Assembly: GCA_037441725.1 (NCBI GenBank)
Contig: JBBIRT010000029.1
Span: 1-27,828, forward strand
Length of the DNA stretch: 27,828 nt
DNA from: JBBIRT01 sp037441725
Lineage (GTDB): Bacteria; Desulfobacterota; BSN033; UBA1163
Direction: 5' to 3'
Position 1 is the stretch's first letter, and every line of letters begins with the position of its first letter. A program made the translations under genes and the position numbers. The notes beneath the pieces are model-generated. The model saw nothing but the letters and a program-made list of their open reading frames with translations, searched no databases and had not been told where the DNA came from. Positions 15,236 to 23,338 of this stretch are shown piece after piece.

Positions 15236-17672
15236 AGAGCCCAATGTTAATTTTGAAATGAGAGAGATTCGAGAAAAAATTAAAACCATAGAGGCCTATC
15301 ATCCTATCTATGAGAGATCAATCAGGGATCCAGAGGGGTTTTGGGCTGAACTTGCAGAGGAATTGGAATGGTATCAGAAGTGGAATAAGGTCTTGGAGTA
15401 TGATTACGAGAAACCAGAAATCCATTGGTTTCAAGGAGGAAGGTTGAATGTAAGCTATAACTGTCTTGATCGACACTTGAGAAGTTGGAAGAAAAATAAG
15501 GTCGCTTTGATCTGGCAAGGGGAACCTCTTGAAGAAAAAAGAATGTTTACTTTTCAGAAGCTTTATGCTCATGTCTGCAGATTTGCTAATGTCCTGAAAA
15601 AATTAGGAGTTAAAAAAGGAGATCGGGTTATAATCTATTTACCTATGATCCCTGAACTCCCCATCGCCATGCTTGCCTGTGCCAGAATAGGGGCAATTCA
15701 CAGTATAATTTTTAGAGGAGCCGGTTCCGAAGTTCTGAAAAACAGGATAAAAGACCTCGGTTCAAAAATCCTGATTACAGCAGACGGTTGTTACCGAAAT
15801 GGCAAAATTGTTCAGTATAAAACTATAGCCGATGAGGCCCTCTTAGAATGTTCTGAAATAGAGGCGGTAATCGTCGTTAGACGGTTGGGGATCAAAATAC
15901 CATTTAAAAAAGATAGGGATCTCTGGTGGCATGAAGAGATCGCCAAAGGAGATCTCCCATCTCATTCTGATCCAGAAATTATGGATGCCGAAGATCCCCT
16001 TTTTATCCTTTATACAGGTGTTGGCAAAGGCAAACCACAAGGAGCCATCCATACAACAGGAGGCTATCTTCTCTTTGGGTGTCAAACCTTGAAGTGGGTA
16101 TTTGATGTAAAAGAGGAAGATACCTTTTTCCATACCGAGGACATAAGTTGGATTCATGGTCACAGTTATTTTATCTATGGGCTTCTTGCACTCGGGATAA
16201 CCAGTTTGATGTTTGAAGGAATTCCCACCTATCCCACCCGGGATCGCCTTTGGGATATTATAGAAAGGTATAGGGTCACGATCCTTTATACATCTTCCCA
16301 GGTTATTCAAGAATTCATAGAAGAGGGGGCAAAGAAAAGGAATATTTCAAGCTTGAGGCTTCTAAGTTCAGGAATGAAAGCTGTTCCCTTAGAGATATGG
16401 AATCAGGATCATGTCTCGATAGACCAAGGGCGATGTCTGATCATAAACACCTGGGGACAGATAGAGACAGGAGGAATCCTGATCAGCTCTTTACCCATTC
16501 CCCCACATAGCAGACCAGTCAATTTGCCGCTTCCAGGTATCCTGCTAAAGATTTTAAAGGAAGATGGGACTGAAGGTGAAAAGGGAGAAATCGGCTTTCT
16601 AAGTATTGCCAAGCCCTGGCCTGGGATCATAAGAGGCTTCTGGAATGATCCGGATAGAAAAACATTTAAGGAGACCTATTTTACCACTTTTCCTAACTAT
16701 TATTTTACAGGGGAAGGGGCTAAAAAGGATGAGGAGGGATGTTTCTGGATCATGGGAAGGGTCGATGATACCCTCCATGTCTATGGACACCGGATAGGAA
16801 TCTCAGAAGTGGAGAGAGCACTGCTTTCCCATCCCTCAGTGGCGGATGTGGCCGTGATTAACCTTCCTGATAAAGAGAAGGAGCAGATCATCTATGCTTT
16901 TGTAACTTTAAAGGAAGCGGTGAAGAACCAAAGAGAGATGAAGAAAGTCTTTCATGATTACATTATGAAAGCTATCGGGCCGATCGCTACTCCGATTAAG
17001 CTCCGATTGATGGGGGCTCTTCCTAAGATGAGAAGTGGTAGATTAATGAGAAAGGTATTAAGGGAGATTGCTGATGAAGAGATTGTGGAATTAGGAGATA
17101 TTTTCCTGCCTTTGAACAATTCTCTTTTTTACCATTTAGGACACACTTGGGTAAAAAGAGAAGGGGAGGATGAGGTTAAGATTGGAATGGATCATTTCAT
17201 AGGGAGCATGATCGAAGGGGTCCATGTGGTTCTTCTTCCTCCTCCTATGAATCAGAGGGTTCGTGGGGAGAGTCTTTGTCAGATCATCCAAGATGGTGGG
17301 ATTTTAGATATGGTTTCTCCAGTAAGTGGTTGGGTTCTTTCAATCAACCCAAGATTGAGAGATCATCCGGAACTCATCAGACAAGATCCTTATGGGGAGG
17401 GGTTTTTATTGACCATGAAACCAAAGGATTTTCAGAATGATCAAAAGTATCTTATCAAAGGGGAGGGAATCATTTCCTGGTATCAGAAGGAGTGGGAGCG
17501 GTTGAAAGAGACAATGATTTCAGAACTTGACTATGAAGATCAGAGGCTTGGAATAACCCTTCAGGATGGGAGGCTGATGTCTAAAGAGATAATCGATTTA
17601 GTCGGGGCTGAGCGATGGATCCGGGTTTTAAATCGTTTCCTTAGAGATGGGGGATCAGGACTTCCGCCATAA
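15225..17672 (+). CDS. Acetyl-CoA synthetase-like domain fused to GcvH-like domain (copy 4), active-site motifs altered
   Basis: The product has 815 residues from the ATG at 15225 (AAAAGGGG upstream); an ATG at 15195 adds ten residues without a ribosome site. Residues 20-620 follow AMP-forming acetyl-CoA synthetase (FQGGRLNVSYNCLDRH, HTTGGYLLFG, GRVDDTLHVYGHRIG). Key sites differ. The P-loop TSGSTGKPKG is TGVGKGKPQG (about 264-273), GEP at the adenine site is MKA (384-386), the TGD aspartate is Glu497, and the catalytic Lys of SGKIMRR is Arg606. In the acyl pocket WWQTE is WGQIE (Gly411) and WVTGH is WIHGH. Residues 634-735 are an H-protein-like domain with Gly at the lipoyl position, then the shared tail (WYQKEWERLK, LQDGRL). 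It is therefore likely an acyl/nucleotide-binding pseudo-synthetase or one with a different substrate. It is the last gene of the operon. Confidence 0.85.
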   Translation: MDHREPNVNFEMREIREKIKTIEAYHPIYERSIRDPEGFWAELAEELEWYQKWNKVLEYDYEKPEIHWFQGGRLNVSYNCLDRHLRSWKKNKVALIWQGEPLEEKRMFTFQKLYAHVCRFANVLKKLGVKKGDRVIIYLPMIPELPIAMLACARIGAIHSIIFRGAGSEVLKNRIKDLGSKILITADGCYRNGKIVQYKTIADEALLECSEIEAVIVVRRLGIKIPFKKDRDLWWHEEIAKGDLPSHSDPEIMDAEDPLFILYTGVGKGKPQGAIHTTGGYLLFGCQTLKWVFDVKEEDTFFHTEDISWIHGHSYFIYGLLALGITSLMFEGIPTYPTRDRLWDIIERYRVTILYTSSQVIQEFIEEGAKKRNISSLRLLSSGMKAVPLEIWNQDHVSIDQGRCLIINTWGQIETGGILISSLPIPPHSRPVNLPLPGILLKILKEDGTEGEKGEIGFLSIAKPWPGIIRGFWNDPDRKTFKETYFTTFPNYYFTGEGAKKDEEGCFWIMGRVDDTLHVYGHRIGISEVERALLSHPSVADVAVINLPDKEKEQIIYAFVTLKEAVKNQREMKKVFHDYIMKAIGPIATPIKLRLMGALPKMRSGRLMRKVLREIADEEIVELGDIFLPLNNSLFYHLGHTWVKREGEDEVKIGMDHFIGSMIEGVHVVLLPPPMNQRVRGESLCQIIQDGGILDMVSPVSGWVLSINPRLRDHPELIRQDPYGEGFLLTMKPKDFQNDQKYLIKGEGIISWYQKEWERLKETMISELDYEDQRLGITLQDGRLMSKEIIDLVGAERWIRVLNRFLRDGGSGLPP

Positions 17673-17722
17673 GAAATGAAAGGGAATCTATCTCATCCTT
17701 AGAGATCTGGAAGAACCTTTAT

Positions 17723-17772
17723 CCCCGCCTCCTCAAAAGAGTATATTTCAATATGGGAAGCGGGGTTTTTTT
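17723..17772 (+). terminator. Rho-independent terminator of the central operon
   Basis: ccccgc (17723-17728) pairs with gcgggg (17760-17765), with further pairing after one mismatch, and is followed by seven Ts (17766-17772). It lies 50 bases behind the synthetase-like gene and separates the operon from the histidine kinase gene. Confidence 0.75.
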
Positions 17773-17844
17773 CATTGATGGATCTCGTAAAATGTGATAG
17801 AGAATTGAATATATCAAGATGATATGAAGGAAAGTGAGTAGAGG

Positions 17845-19479
17845 ATGTTAAGAAAAATACTATTTGCAACGAGGAGTTTGAGCTTCAAATTATACTCTCT
17901 TCTTGTGGTCCTCCTGGTCGTTTCATTTGCAGGGATCATGTATTTTAATGTCACCTATTACACGAAACATCTGAATGAGAGTGTGATCAACAGCGCCATC
18001 CAGGCCAGTGACCTCATCAAACGATCCACCTGGTATTCGATGCTGAAGAATGATCGAGAAAACCTTTCACAGATCATTATGACGATAGGTAAGGAAAAGG
18101 GAATGGAAGGGATTAGGATCTATAACAAACCTGGAGGGATTGCCTTTTCGGATAATCCTTATGAAATCGGCACCACCGTGGATAAAAAGGCTGAGCAATG
18201 CTATGTCTGCCACGGGAAAGAACCTGCCCCAACCTCCCTCAATCCTGAAAGCCGGTACCGAATTCTGGTCTCCCCTGAGGGGCATCGAATCTTAGGCCTC
18301 ATCAATCCCATCGAAAATGAACCCGATTGTTTTAATGCGAATTGCCATGCCCATTCCTCTAAAGATAAACTCCTTGGCCTCTTGGATGTAAAGATGTCTC
18401 TAAAAAGTGTAGATGAAGAAACCTATAATACTCGAAAAAAAATGATCCTATTTTCAAGTATCATGATTTTTATTACCTCTTTGCTTTTTGCAGGATTTAT
18501 CATCCGGTTGGTTCATATTCCCATTCGAAAGCTTGCGAGGGGGACAAGGGAGGTGGCCAAATTAAATCTTGACTATACCATCGATTTTCATTCCCGCGAT
18601 GAGATGGGAGAATTGGCTCAATCGTTTAATCGGATGACCAAAGAGCTGAAGGCAGCCAATGAGGCCAATCAAGAATGGTCTGCAACCTTAGAAAAAAAAG
18701 TGAAGGAAAAGAGTGAAGAACTCAAGCGGGCTCAAGCCCACATGATCTTGGTGGAAAAGATCGCTTCTTTGGGAAAACTTTCTGCGGTCGTGGCCCATGA
18801 GATTAATAATCCCCTTTCGGGGATCCTCACGTATGCCAGTCTCTGTCTGAAGATGGTCCAAAACCAAGCTTTATCTCCTGAAGAAAGCAAATCGCTTATT
18901 AAGTACTTAACTGTCATTAAGGACGAAACGAGGCGGTGTGGTGAGATTGTTAAAAACTTATTGATTTTTGCTAAAAGGGACTTTGGGAAATGGACAGAGG
19001 AGCGTTTACATAAAATTATTCGGAACAGCATTCAATTGGTCAGACACAATCTGACAATCAAAGAACTTGAGTTAATAGAAGAATTTACAGAGGGAGATGA
19101 CCTCCTCTTCTGTGATGCCAGTGGAATCCAACATGTCTTCGTGGCCCTATTGATTAATGCCATTGAGGCGATGTCAAAGGGAGGAAAATTAAAGATTGAG
19201 ACTAAGCTTCTCGATGGAGGGAATAATTTCCAGATTGTTATTTCTGATACGGGCTGTGGAATTCCGGAGGAGGTCCTTCCTCATATCTTTGAACCATTCT
19301 TCTCAACCAAAGAGTCCAGTGGGTTAGGTTTAGCGGTTGTATATAGAATCATTGAACAGCATGAAGGACAGATAGAGGTAGAATCCAAGATCAATGAGGG
19401 AACAAGATTTATTATCAACCTTCCGAGGAAACCCCTCCGTGCCAACCGGGCATCTGATGCAAGTGCCCTCAACCTTTGA
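17845..19479 (+). CDS. Sensor histidine kinase with two c-heme-type motifs
   Basis: The product has 544 residues in the inner membrane. Membrane helix 1 is at about 14-34 and helix 2 at about 200-222. The loop between them is outside the cytoplasm and carries CYVCH (119-123), a c-type heme motif, and CFNANCH (162-168), a Cx4CH variant, so it should bind heme and sense redox state or a gas. A HAMP linker (about 222-275) leads to a coiled coil, the H-box VVAHEINNPLSG (His318), N-box LLINAIEAM, DTGCGIPEE and GLGLAVV. It is thus a complete kinase of the NtrB-like type. The response regulator gene follows 23 bases later. Placement right behind the NrfD/GcvH-like operon suggests it reports on the redox state of that system, which is inference. 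Confidence 0.9.
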   Translation: MLRKILFATRSLSFKLYSLLVVLLVVSFAGIMYFNVTYYTKHLNESVINSAIQASDLIKRSTWYSMLKNDRENLSQIIMTIGKEKGMEGIRIYNKPGGIAFSDNPYEIGTTVDKKAEQCYVCHGKEPAPTSLNPESRYRILVSPEGHRILGLINPIENEPDCFNANCHAHSSKDKLLGLLDVKMSLKSVDEETYNTRKKMILFSSIMIFITSLLFAGFIIRLVHIPIRKLARGTREVAKLNLDYTIDFHSRDEMGELAQSFNRMTKELKAANEANQEWSATLEKKVKEKSEELKRAQAHMILVEKIASLGKLSAVVAHEINNPLSGILTYASLCLKMVQNQALSPEESKSLIKYLTVIKDETRRCGEIVKNLLIFAKRDFGKWTEERLHKIIRNSIQLVRHNLTIKELELIEEFTEGDDLLFCDASGIQHVFVALLINAIEAMSKGGKLKIETKLLDGGNNFQIVISDTGCGIPEEVLPHIFEPFFSTKESSGLGLAVVYRIIEQHEGQIEVESKINEGTRFIINLPRKPLRANRASDASALNL

Positions 19480-19502
19480 ATGGAGGATGAAGGAGAGAAG
19501 GG

Positions 19503-20849
19503 ATGGATAACCAAGGCATCGGCATCTTAATTGTGGATGATGAGTTTTCGGTTAGAGATTCTTTATTTAATTGGTTTAAGACTGAAGGCTATCGGGTTGA
19601 TACGGCTGAAAATGGAATGGAGGCTTTAAAAAAACTTCAGGAGAGCTCATGGGACATTGTTTTGGTTGATATCAAGATGCCAGGAATGGATGGCATGGAA
19701 CTCCAACGGCATATTAAGAGAATCGATAGCTCAACGATTGTCATCATCATTACGGCCTACGCTACCGTGGACACGGCTGTGGAAGCGATGAAAGAGGGAG
19801 CTTTTGATTATCTATCCAAACCCATCGACCCAGATAAACTGTCCATTTTAGTCCGAAATGCAGTGAATCAGAGAAGGCTTCTTGTTGAGAACCTCCAGTT
19901 AAGACAGAAGGTGGAAGAACTCTCTCTTCAGGATGAGATTGTGGGAGAGAGTCCGCAAATGAAAAAGATTCTGGAGATGGTGGAAGTGGTGGCCAAAACC
20001 GATGCAACCGTATTAATCCGAGGGGAGAGCGGAACCGGAAAAGAATTAATCGCCCAGGCCATCCATAGTAAAAGCAATCGGAGGTACTTTCCAATTATTT
20101 CAATCAATTGCGGGGGCCTTTCTGAAGGGCTTTTGGAAAGTGAGCTCTTTGGTCATGAAAAGGGAGCCTTTACAGGAGCCCAATATAAAAGAAAAGGAAA
20201 GTTAGAGATGGCCAATGGGGGGACTATCTTTTTCGACGAGATTGGGAATATCCCCCTCAAGATGCAGATGGATCTTTTAAGGGTGATCGAAACCAAACAA
20301 TTTACGCCCCTGGGAAGCAATAAGGTCATCCATGTTGATTTTCGGGTTATTGCTGCAACCAATACCGATCTCGAAAAGGCAGTGGCTGAAAAGAATTTTC
20401 GGGAGGACTTTTACTATCGCCTAAATGTCTTTTCAATTGAAATCCCTCCCCTTCGAGAGAGGAGCGAGGATATCCCACTGCTGGCTCACTATTTCTTAAA
20501 GAAATATGCCTATTCGATGAATAAGAATGTGACCGATATCTCACCCGACGCGATGAAGATCCTTCTCCAGTATGATTGGCCAGGAAACATCAGAGAATTA
20601 AGGAATACGATCGAGAGGGCCCTCGTGGTAGTAGGGAAAAAGAATCGGATTGAACCTGAGGATCTTAATCTTCCCCATCCCTCTAAATCAGAGCCCCATG
20701 AAATCTCTTCTTTGGAAGAGTTAGAGAGGGCCCATATCCAGAGGACATTGGATCAGAACAATTGGAATATTACCCGATCGGCGGAGATCCTTAAGATTGA
20801 CCGAGTGACCCTGTATAACAAAATTAAGAAATATAATTTACAGCGATAA
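19503..20849 (+). CDS. NtrC-family sigma-54-dependent response regulator
   Basis: The product has 448 residues, full length for the family. The receiver domain (1-125) has Asp12/13, phosphorylation site Asp56 in VDIKMPGMDG, Thr84 and Lys106. The AAA+ domain has Walker A GESGTGKE (about 174-181), the sigma-54 contact loop GAFTGA (221-226), Walker B GGTIFFDE and PLRERSEDIP. A Fis-type helix-turn-helix closes the protein (WNITRSAEILKIDRVTLYNK). It activates transcription from sigma-54 promoters when phosphorylated by the heme kinase encoded just upstream. The best sigma-54-like promoter seen in the window is in front of the GcvH-like operon at 10567, making that operon the likely target. Confidence 0.95.
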   Translation: MDNQGIGILIVDDEFSVRDSLFNWFKTEGYRVDTAENGMEALKKLQESSWDIVLVDIKMPGMDGMELQRHIKRIDSSTIVIIITAYATVDTAVEAMKEGAFDYLSKPIDPDKLSILVRNAVNQRRLLVENLQLRQKVEELSLQDEIVGESPQMKKILEMVEVVAKTDATVLIRGESGTGKELIAQAIHSKSNRRYFPIISINCGGLSEGLLESELFGHEKGAFTGAQYKRKGKLEMANGGTIFFDEIGNIPLKMQMDLLRVIETKQFTPLGSNKVIHVDFRVIAATNTDLEKAVAEKNFREDFYYRLNVFSIEIPPLRERSEDIPLLAHYFLKKYAYSMNKNVTDISPDAMKILLQYDWPGNIRELRNTIERALVVVGKKNRIEPEDLNLPHPSKSEPHEISSLEELERAHIQRTLDQNNWNITRSAEILKIDRVTLYNKIKKYNLQR

Positions 20850-20859
20850 CCATCGATTC

Positions 20860-21426
20860 ATGTCCTATATTGACCTCATCCCCATTGGTGAAATCGAGGA
20901 TTTCCTAATCTTGCCTCTCCAACAGGGTCTATTTCAGACTTTCAAAATTCAGACCCGGATACGCCATCGGTCATTCGATCTTCAATCGGTCTATGATCCT
21001 CTCCGGAATCAATACAATTCAAGCCATCTCCTTCTCCAATTAATTCATAATCCCCCACCTGAAACCCTGAAGATCTTAGGGGTAACAGAATTGGATTTAT
21101 TTATCCCTATCTTTACCTTTCTCTTTGGAGAGGCCCAGCTCAATGGCATAGGAGCTTTGGTTTCCTTACACCGGCTGCACAACCCATTCTATGGGATTCC
21201 TGAAAGCAAAGAATTGCTGAGGAGCCGACTTTTAAAAGAGTCGATTCATGAATTAGGCCACACCTTTGGTCTTGTCCACTGCTTCAACTTAAGATGTGTG
21301 ATGAATACATCCACTTATGTAGAAGAGATTGATCAGAAATCGGCTCAATTCTGTAAACAATGTGAAAAAAAGATATTGAACCGAAGTGATCTGTTCTCCA
21401 AGAGGAGCGAATCTCAAAATCCATGA
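20860..21426 (+). CDS. amzA: Archaemetzincin family zinc metalloprotease
   Basis: The product has 188 residues, typical for bacterial and archaeal archaemetzincin. The active site is HELGHTFGLVHC with three zinc-binding His and the general-base Glu, followed by CVM (the Met-turn) and CKQC, giving the family pattern HExxHxxGxxHC-x4-CxM...CxxC with a second structural zinc. No signal peptide is present, so it is cytoplasmic. The physiological substrate of this family is not established. It begins 10 bases after the response regulator stop, so it is co-transcribed with the two-component pair. It may be a passenger or process a component of that pathway. Confidence 0.88.
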   Translation: MSYIDLIPIGEIEDFLILPLQQGLFQTFKIQTRIRHRSFDLQSVYDPLRNQYNSSHLLLQLIHNPPPETLKILGVTELDLFIPIFTFLFGEAQLNGIGALVSLHRLHNPFYGIPESKELLRSRLLKESIHELGHTFGLVHCFNLRCVMNTSTYVEEIDQKSAQFCKQCEKKILNRSDLFSKRSESQNP

Positions 21427-21511
21427 ACCTTTTCATCCATGAATAATATGACGGTTAAAAGTTAACACCCATTTGGGATCTTGTAATAATCATGGAGAGA
21501 CAAGGGAAGAA

Positions 21512-22267
21512 ATGGAAGCGATTTCATTGATTGATACCCATGCTCATTTGGATGAATTAAATAATCTTTCCAAAATTCTTAAAGAAGCTAAAGAAGCCGG
21601 GGTTAGAGGCATTATCGCGGTTGGGAGTAATGTTGAGTCCAATAAAAAGATCCTTGAAATCTCCATTGGAAACCCTGCCTATGTATATCCAGCCATAGGA
21701 TACCATCCTTGGAATATAAAAGATGAAGAGGTGGAGGAAAATCTATCTTTCATTCAAAGCCATGTAAATGATTGTGTGGCCTTAGGTGAGATTGGGTTAG
21801 ATTATAAAATCAAAGTAAAGAAAGAACTGCAACAAAGAGTTTTTGAAGAGTTGCTAAATATTGCCTATCGGTTTGACAAAGCGATCATTGTTCACTGCCG
21901 GTATTCACATCGACAGACCCTGAAAAGGATTATGGATAAGAAGATTCGCCGAGCGGTCTTCCATTGGTATTCTGGTCCCCTTGACCTGTTAGATGAGATT
22001 TTGGCTGAAGGGTACTTCATCTCTGCAACCCCTGCGTTGACTTATAGCCCTCCTCATCGGGAGGCTATCCAAAGGACTCCGTTGGAAAGGATTCTGTTAG
22101 AGACAGATAGCCCTGTGTCTTATCAGGGAGTAGAATCAAGCCCAAAAGACGTAAGAATCACCTTAGAACAGGTGGGAATACTTAAAAGATTGGATCTCTC
22201 AATCGTTTCGAAGCAGACCATAGCCAATGCCTCTCATTTTTTTCAAATCCCTTTTATTATTTCATGA
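21512..22267 (+). CDS. TatD-family metal-dependent hydrolase/nuclease
   Basis: The product has 251 residues from the ATG at 21512 (weak GGGAAG upstream); a TTG at 21473 is in frame but has less support. The amidohydrolase TIM-barrel metal ligands are all visible: DTHAHLD, Glu in GEIGLDY, His in VHCRYSH, His in VFHWYSG and Asp in ETDSPV. TatD proteins are Mg-dependent DNases with 3'-5' exonuclease activity; some divergent members are of unknown specificity. This one is shorter and more divergent than E. coli TatD in its middle part, so a general hydrolase call is safer. It lies 85 bases behind amzA on the same strand. Confidence 0.85.
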   Translation: MEAISLIDTHAHLDELNNLSKILKEAKEAGVRGIIAVGSNVESNKKILEISIGNPAYVYPAIGYHPWNIKDEEVEENLSFIQSHVNDCVALGEIGLDYKIKVKKELQQRVFEELLNIAYRFDKAIIVHCRYSHRQTLKRIMDKKIRRAVFHWYSGPLDLLDEILAEGYFISATPALTYSPPHREAIQRTPLERILLETDSPVSYQGVESSPKDVRITLEQVGILKRLDLSIVSKQTIANASHFFQIPFIIS

Positions 22268-22316
22268 CCCCCTTAGCGAGGTCAGAGACAAACGATGGCT
22301 CAATCCTGATCTATGC

Positions 22317-23090
22317 TTATACCGATTTTGAATCATTCTTGGTCTCCTGCACTAAATCACTGAGGATCTGTTCAAACTCCGAAAGATACTCCTTTTTGCT
22401 CGTATGAAATTGTAATTTTATCTCTCTTAGATTCTGCACCACAGTTTGTAACCATTGATAGGGGATGGAGATCAACACTGTATTCGGGGCAAATAGTTCT
22501 CTTCCTGTCATGCCATGAATCCACTCGGGCATCAGGTAATTCACCTTACCTGACTCAAAGGGATAGATATAGATCCATGAGCATCCCATGACCATAGTCG
22601 TTTTTGAGGTATAGGGTTCCCCTGTCGAATAGGTCATTGCCCTCATCACGATTTCTGCCTGTTTTAGGGTCGCCGTGATGATCAAGACGTCTGGCTCAAA
22701 GGTTAATTTGTCTATTGGGGCGAAAACAACATAATTGATGATCCCTTTTGAGAATCTTGGAACATGATGATAGAAGTTGTGGTTGACCCTTGCGTCCTGA
22801 ACGATACCCAATCTCGGCCCAATTTCTCCAGCCTCTGCAAATGGTTCCATCTCTGCCATTCCTAACAATATCTTTCCCACACAGGTCTCATTATGTTCTT
22901 TGCTGAAATAGAAGGGAGCTTTTGCTCGCTGTGCTTCTGTAAGCATTTCACAGAATGAAAGGTTTTTATCCATTGGTAATGGTTCAATTCCTTTAGGCTT
23001 GAAGAAAAGATACTTTACAGCCACAGGTGGCCTCTCAAAATTAAGTTTATTAAATACGGACAGATCAATTTGAAGCGGTCTCATAGTCAC
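22317..23090 (-). CDS. DUF169 family protein (copy 2, divergent)
   Basis: The product has about 257 residues. A GTG at 23090 is favoured, seven bases behind AGGAGG; GTG 23093 and ATG 23084 are alternatives. It is cytoplasmic with no membrane segment. DUF169 features are present but diverged: RPPVAVKYLFF at the start, FCEML and ETCVGKILLGMAE with the two conserved Cys, RFSKGIINYVVFAP, TFEPDVLIITATLKQAE and SMVMGCSW-like core residues. It differs clearly from copies 1 and 3, which are near-duplicates of each other. It converges with the TatD gene. Function is unknown, as for the family. Confidence 0.82.
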   Translation of the reverse strand: MTMRPLQIDLSVFNKLNFERPPVAVKYLFFKPKGIEPLPMDKNLSFCEMLTEAQRAKAPFYFSKEHNETCVGKILLGMAEMEPFAEAGEIGPRLGIVQDARVNHNFYHHVPRFSKGIINYVVFAPIDKLTFEPDVLIITATLKQAEIVMRAMTYSTGEPYTSKTTMVMGCSWIYIYPFESGKVNYLMPEWIHGMTGRELFAPNTVLISIPYQWLQTVVQNLREIKLQFHTSKKEYLSEFEQILSDLVQETKNDSKSV

Positions 23091-23270
23091 CACACATCCT
23101 CCTCATTCATTTTATTAGATTATTGAAAGCATGATCAAATTTGTTAAATGTGAATAAGTTACGCTCAATTGTATCATCTAAAGCGTGGCCAACTCCTAAC
23201 GGATAGGATGGGTTTTAATAATAGTTATTATAGATTTACTTCTTCACTTTGGCAACGAGAGGTAAAGATA

Positions 23271-23310
23271 GGACTATCTAAAAGGCATATTTAGACCCCT
23301 TAGACAGTCC
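23271..23310. terminator. Hairpin behind the broken substrate-binding protein gene
   Basis: ggactatctaa (23271-23281) pairs with ttagacagtcc (23300-23310) with one mismatch and an 18-base loop. It lies 28 bases past the 3' end of the minus-strand gene. No clear T-run follows, so a terminator role is plausible but weak. The rest of 23094-23338 shows nothing else. Confidence 0.35.
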
Positions 23311-23338
23311 CTTTCTGTGTACTTAACTCAATTCAGTT

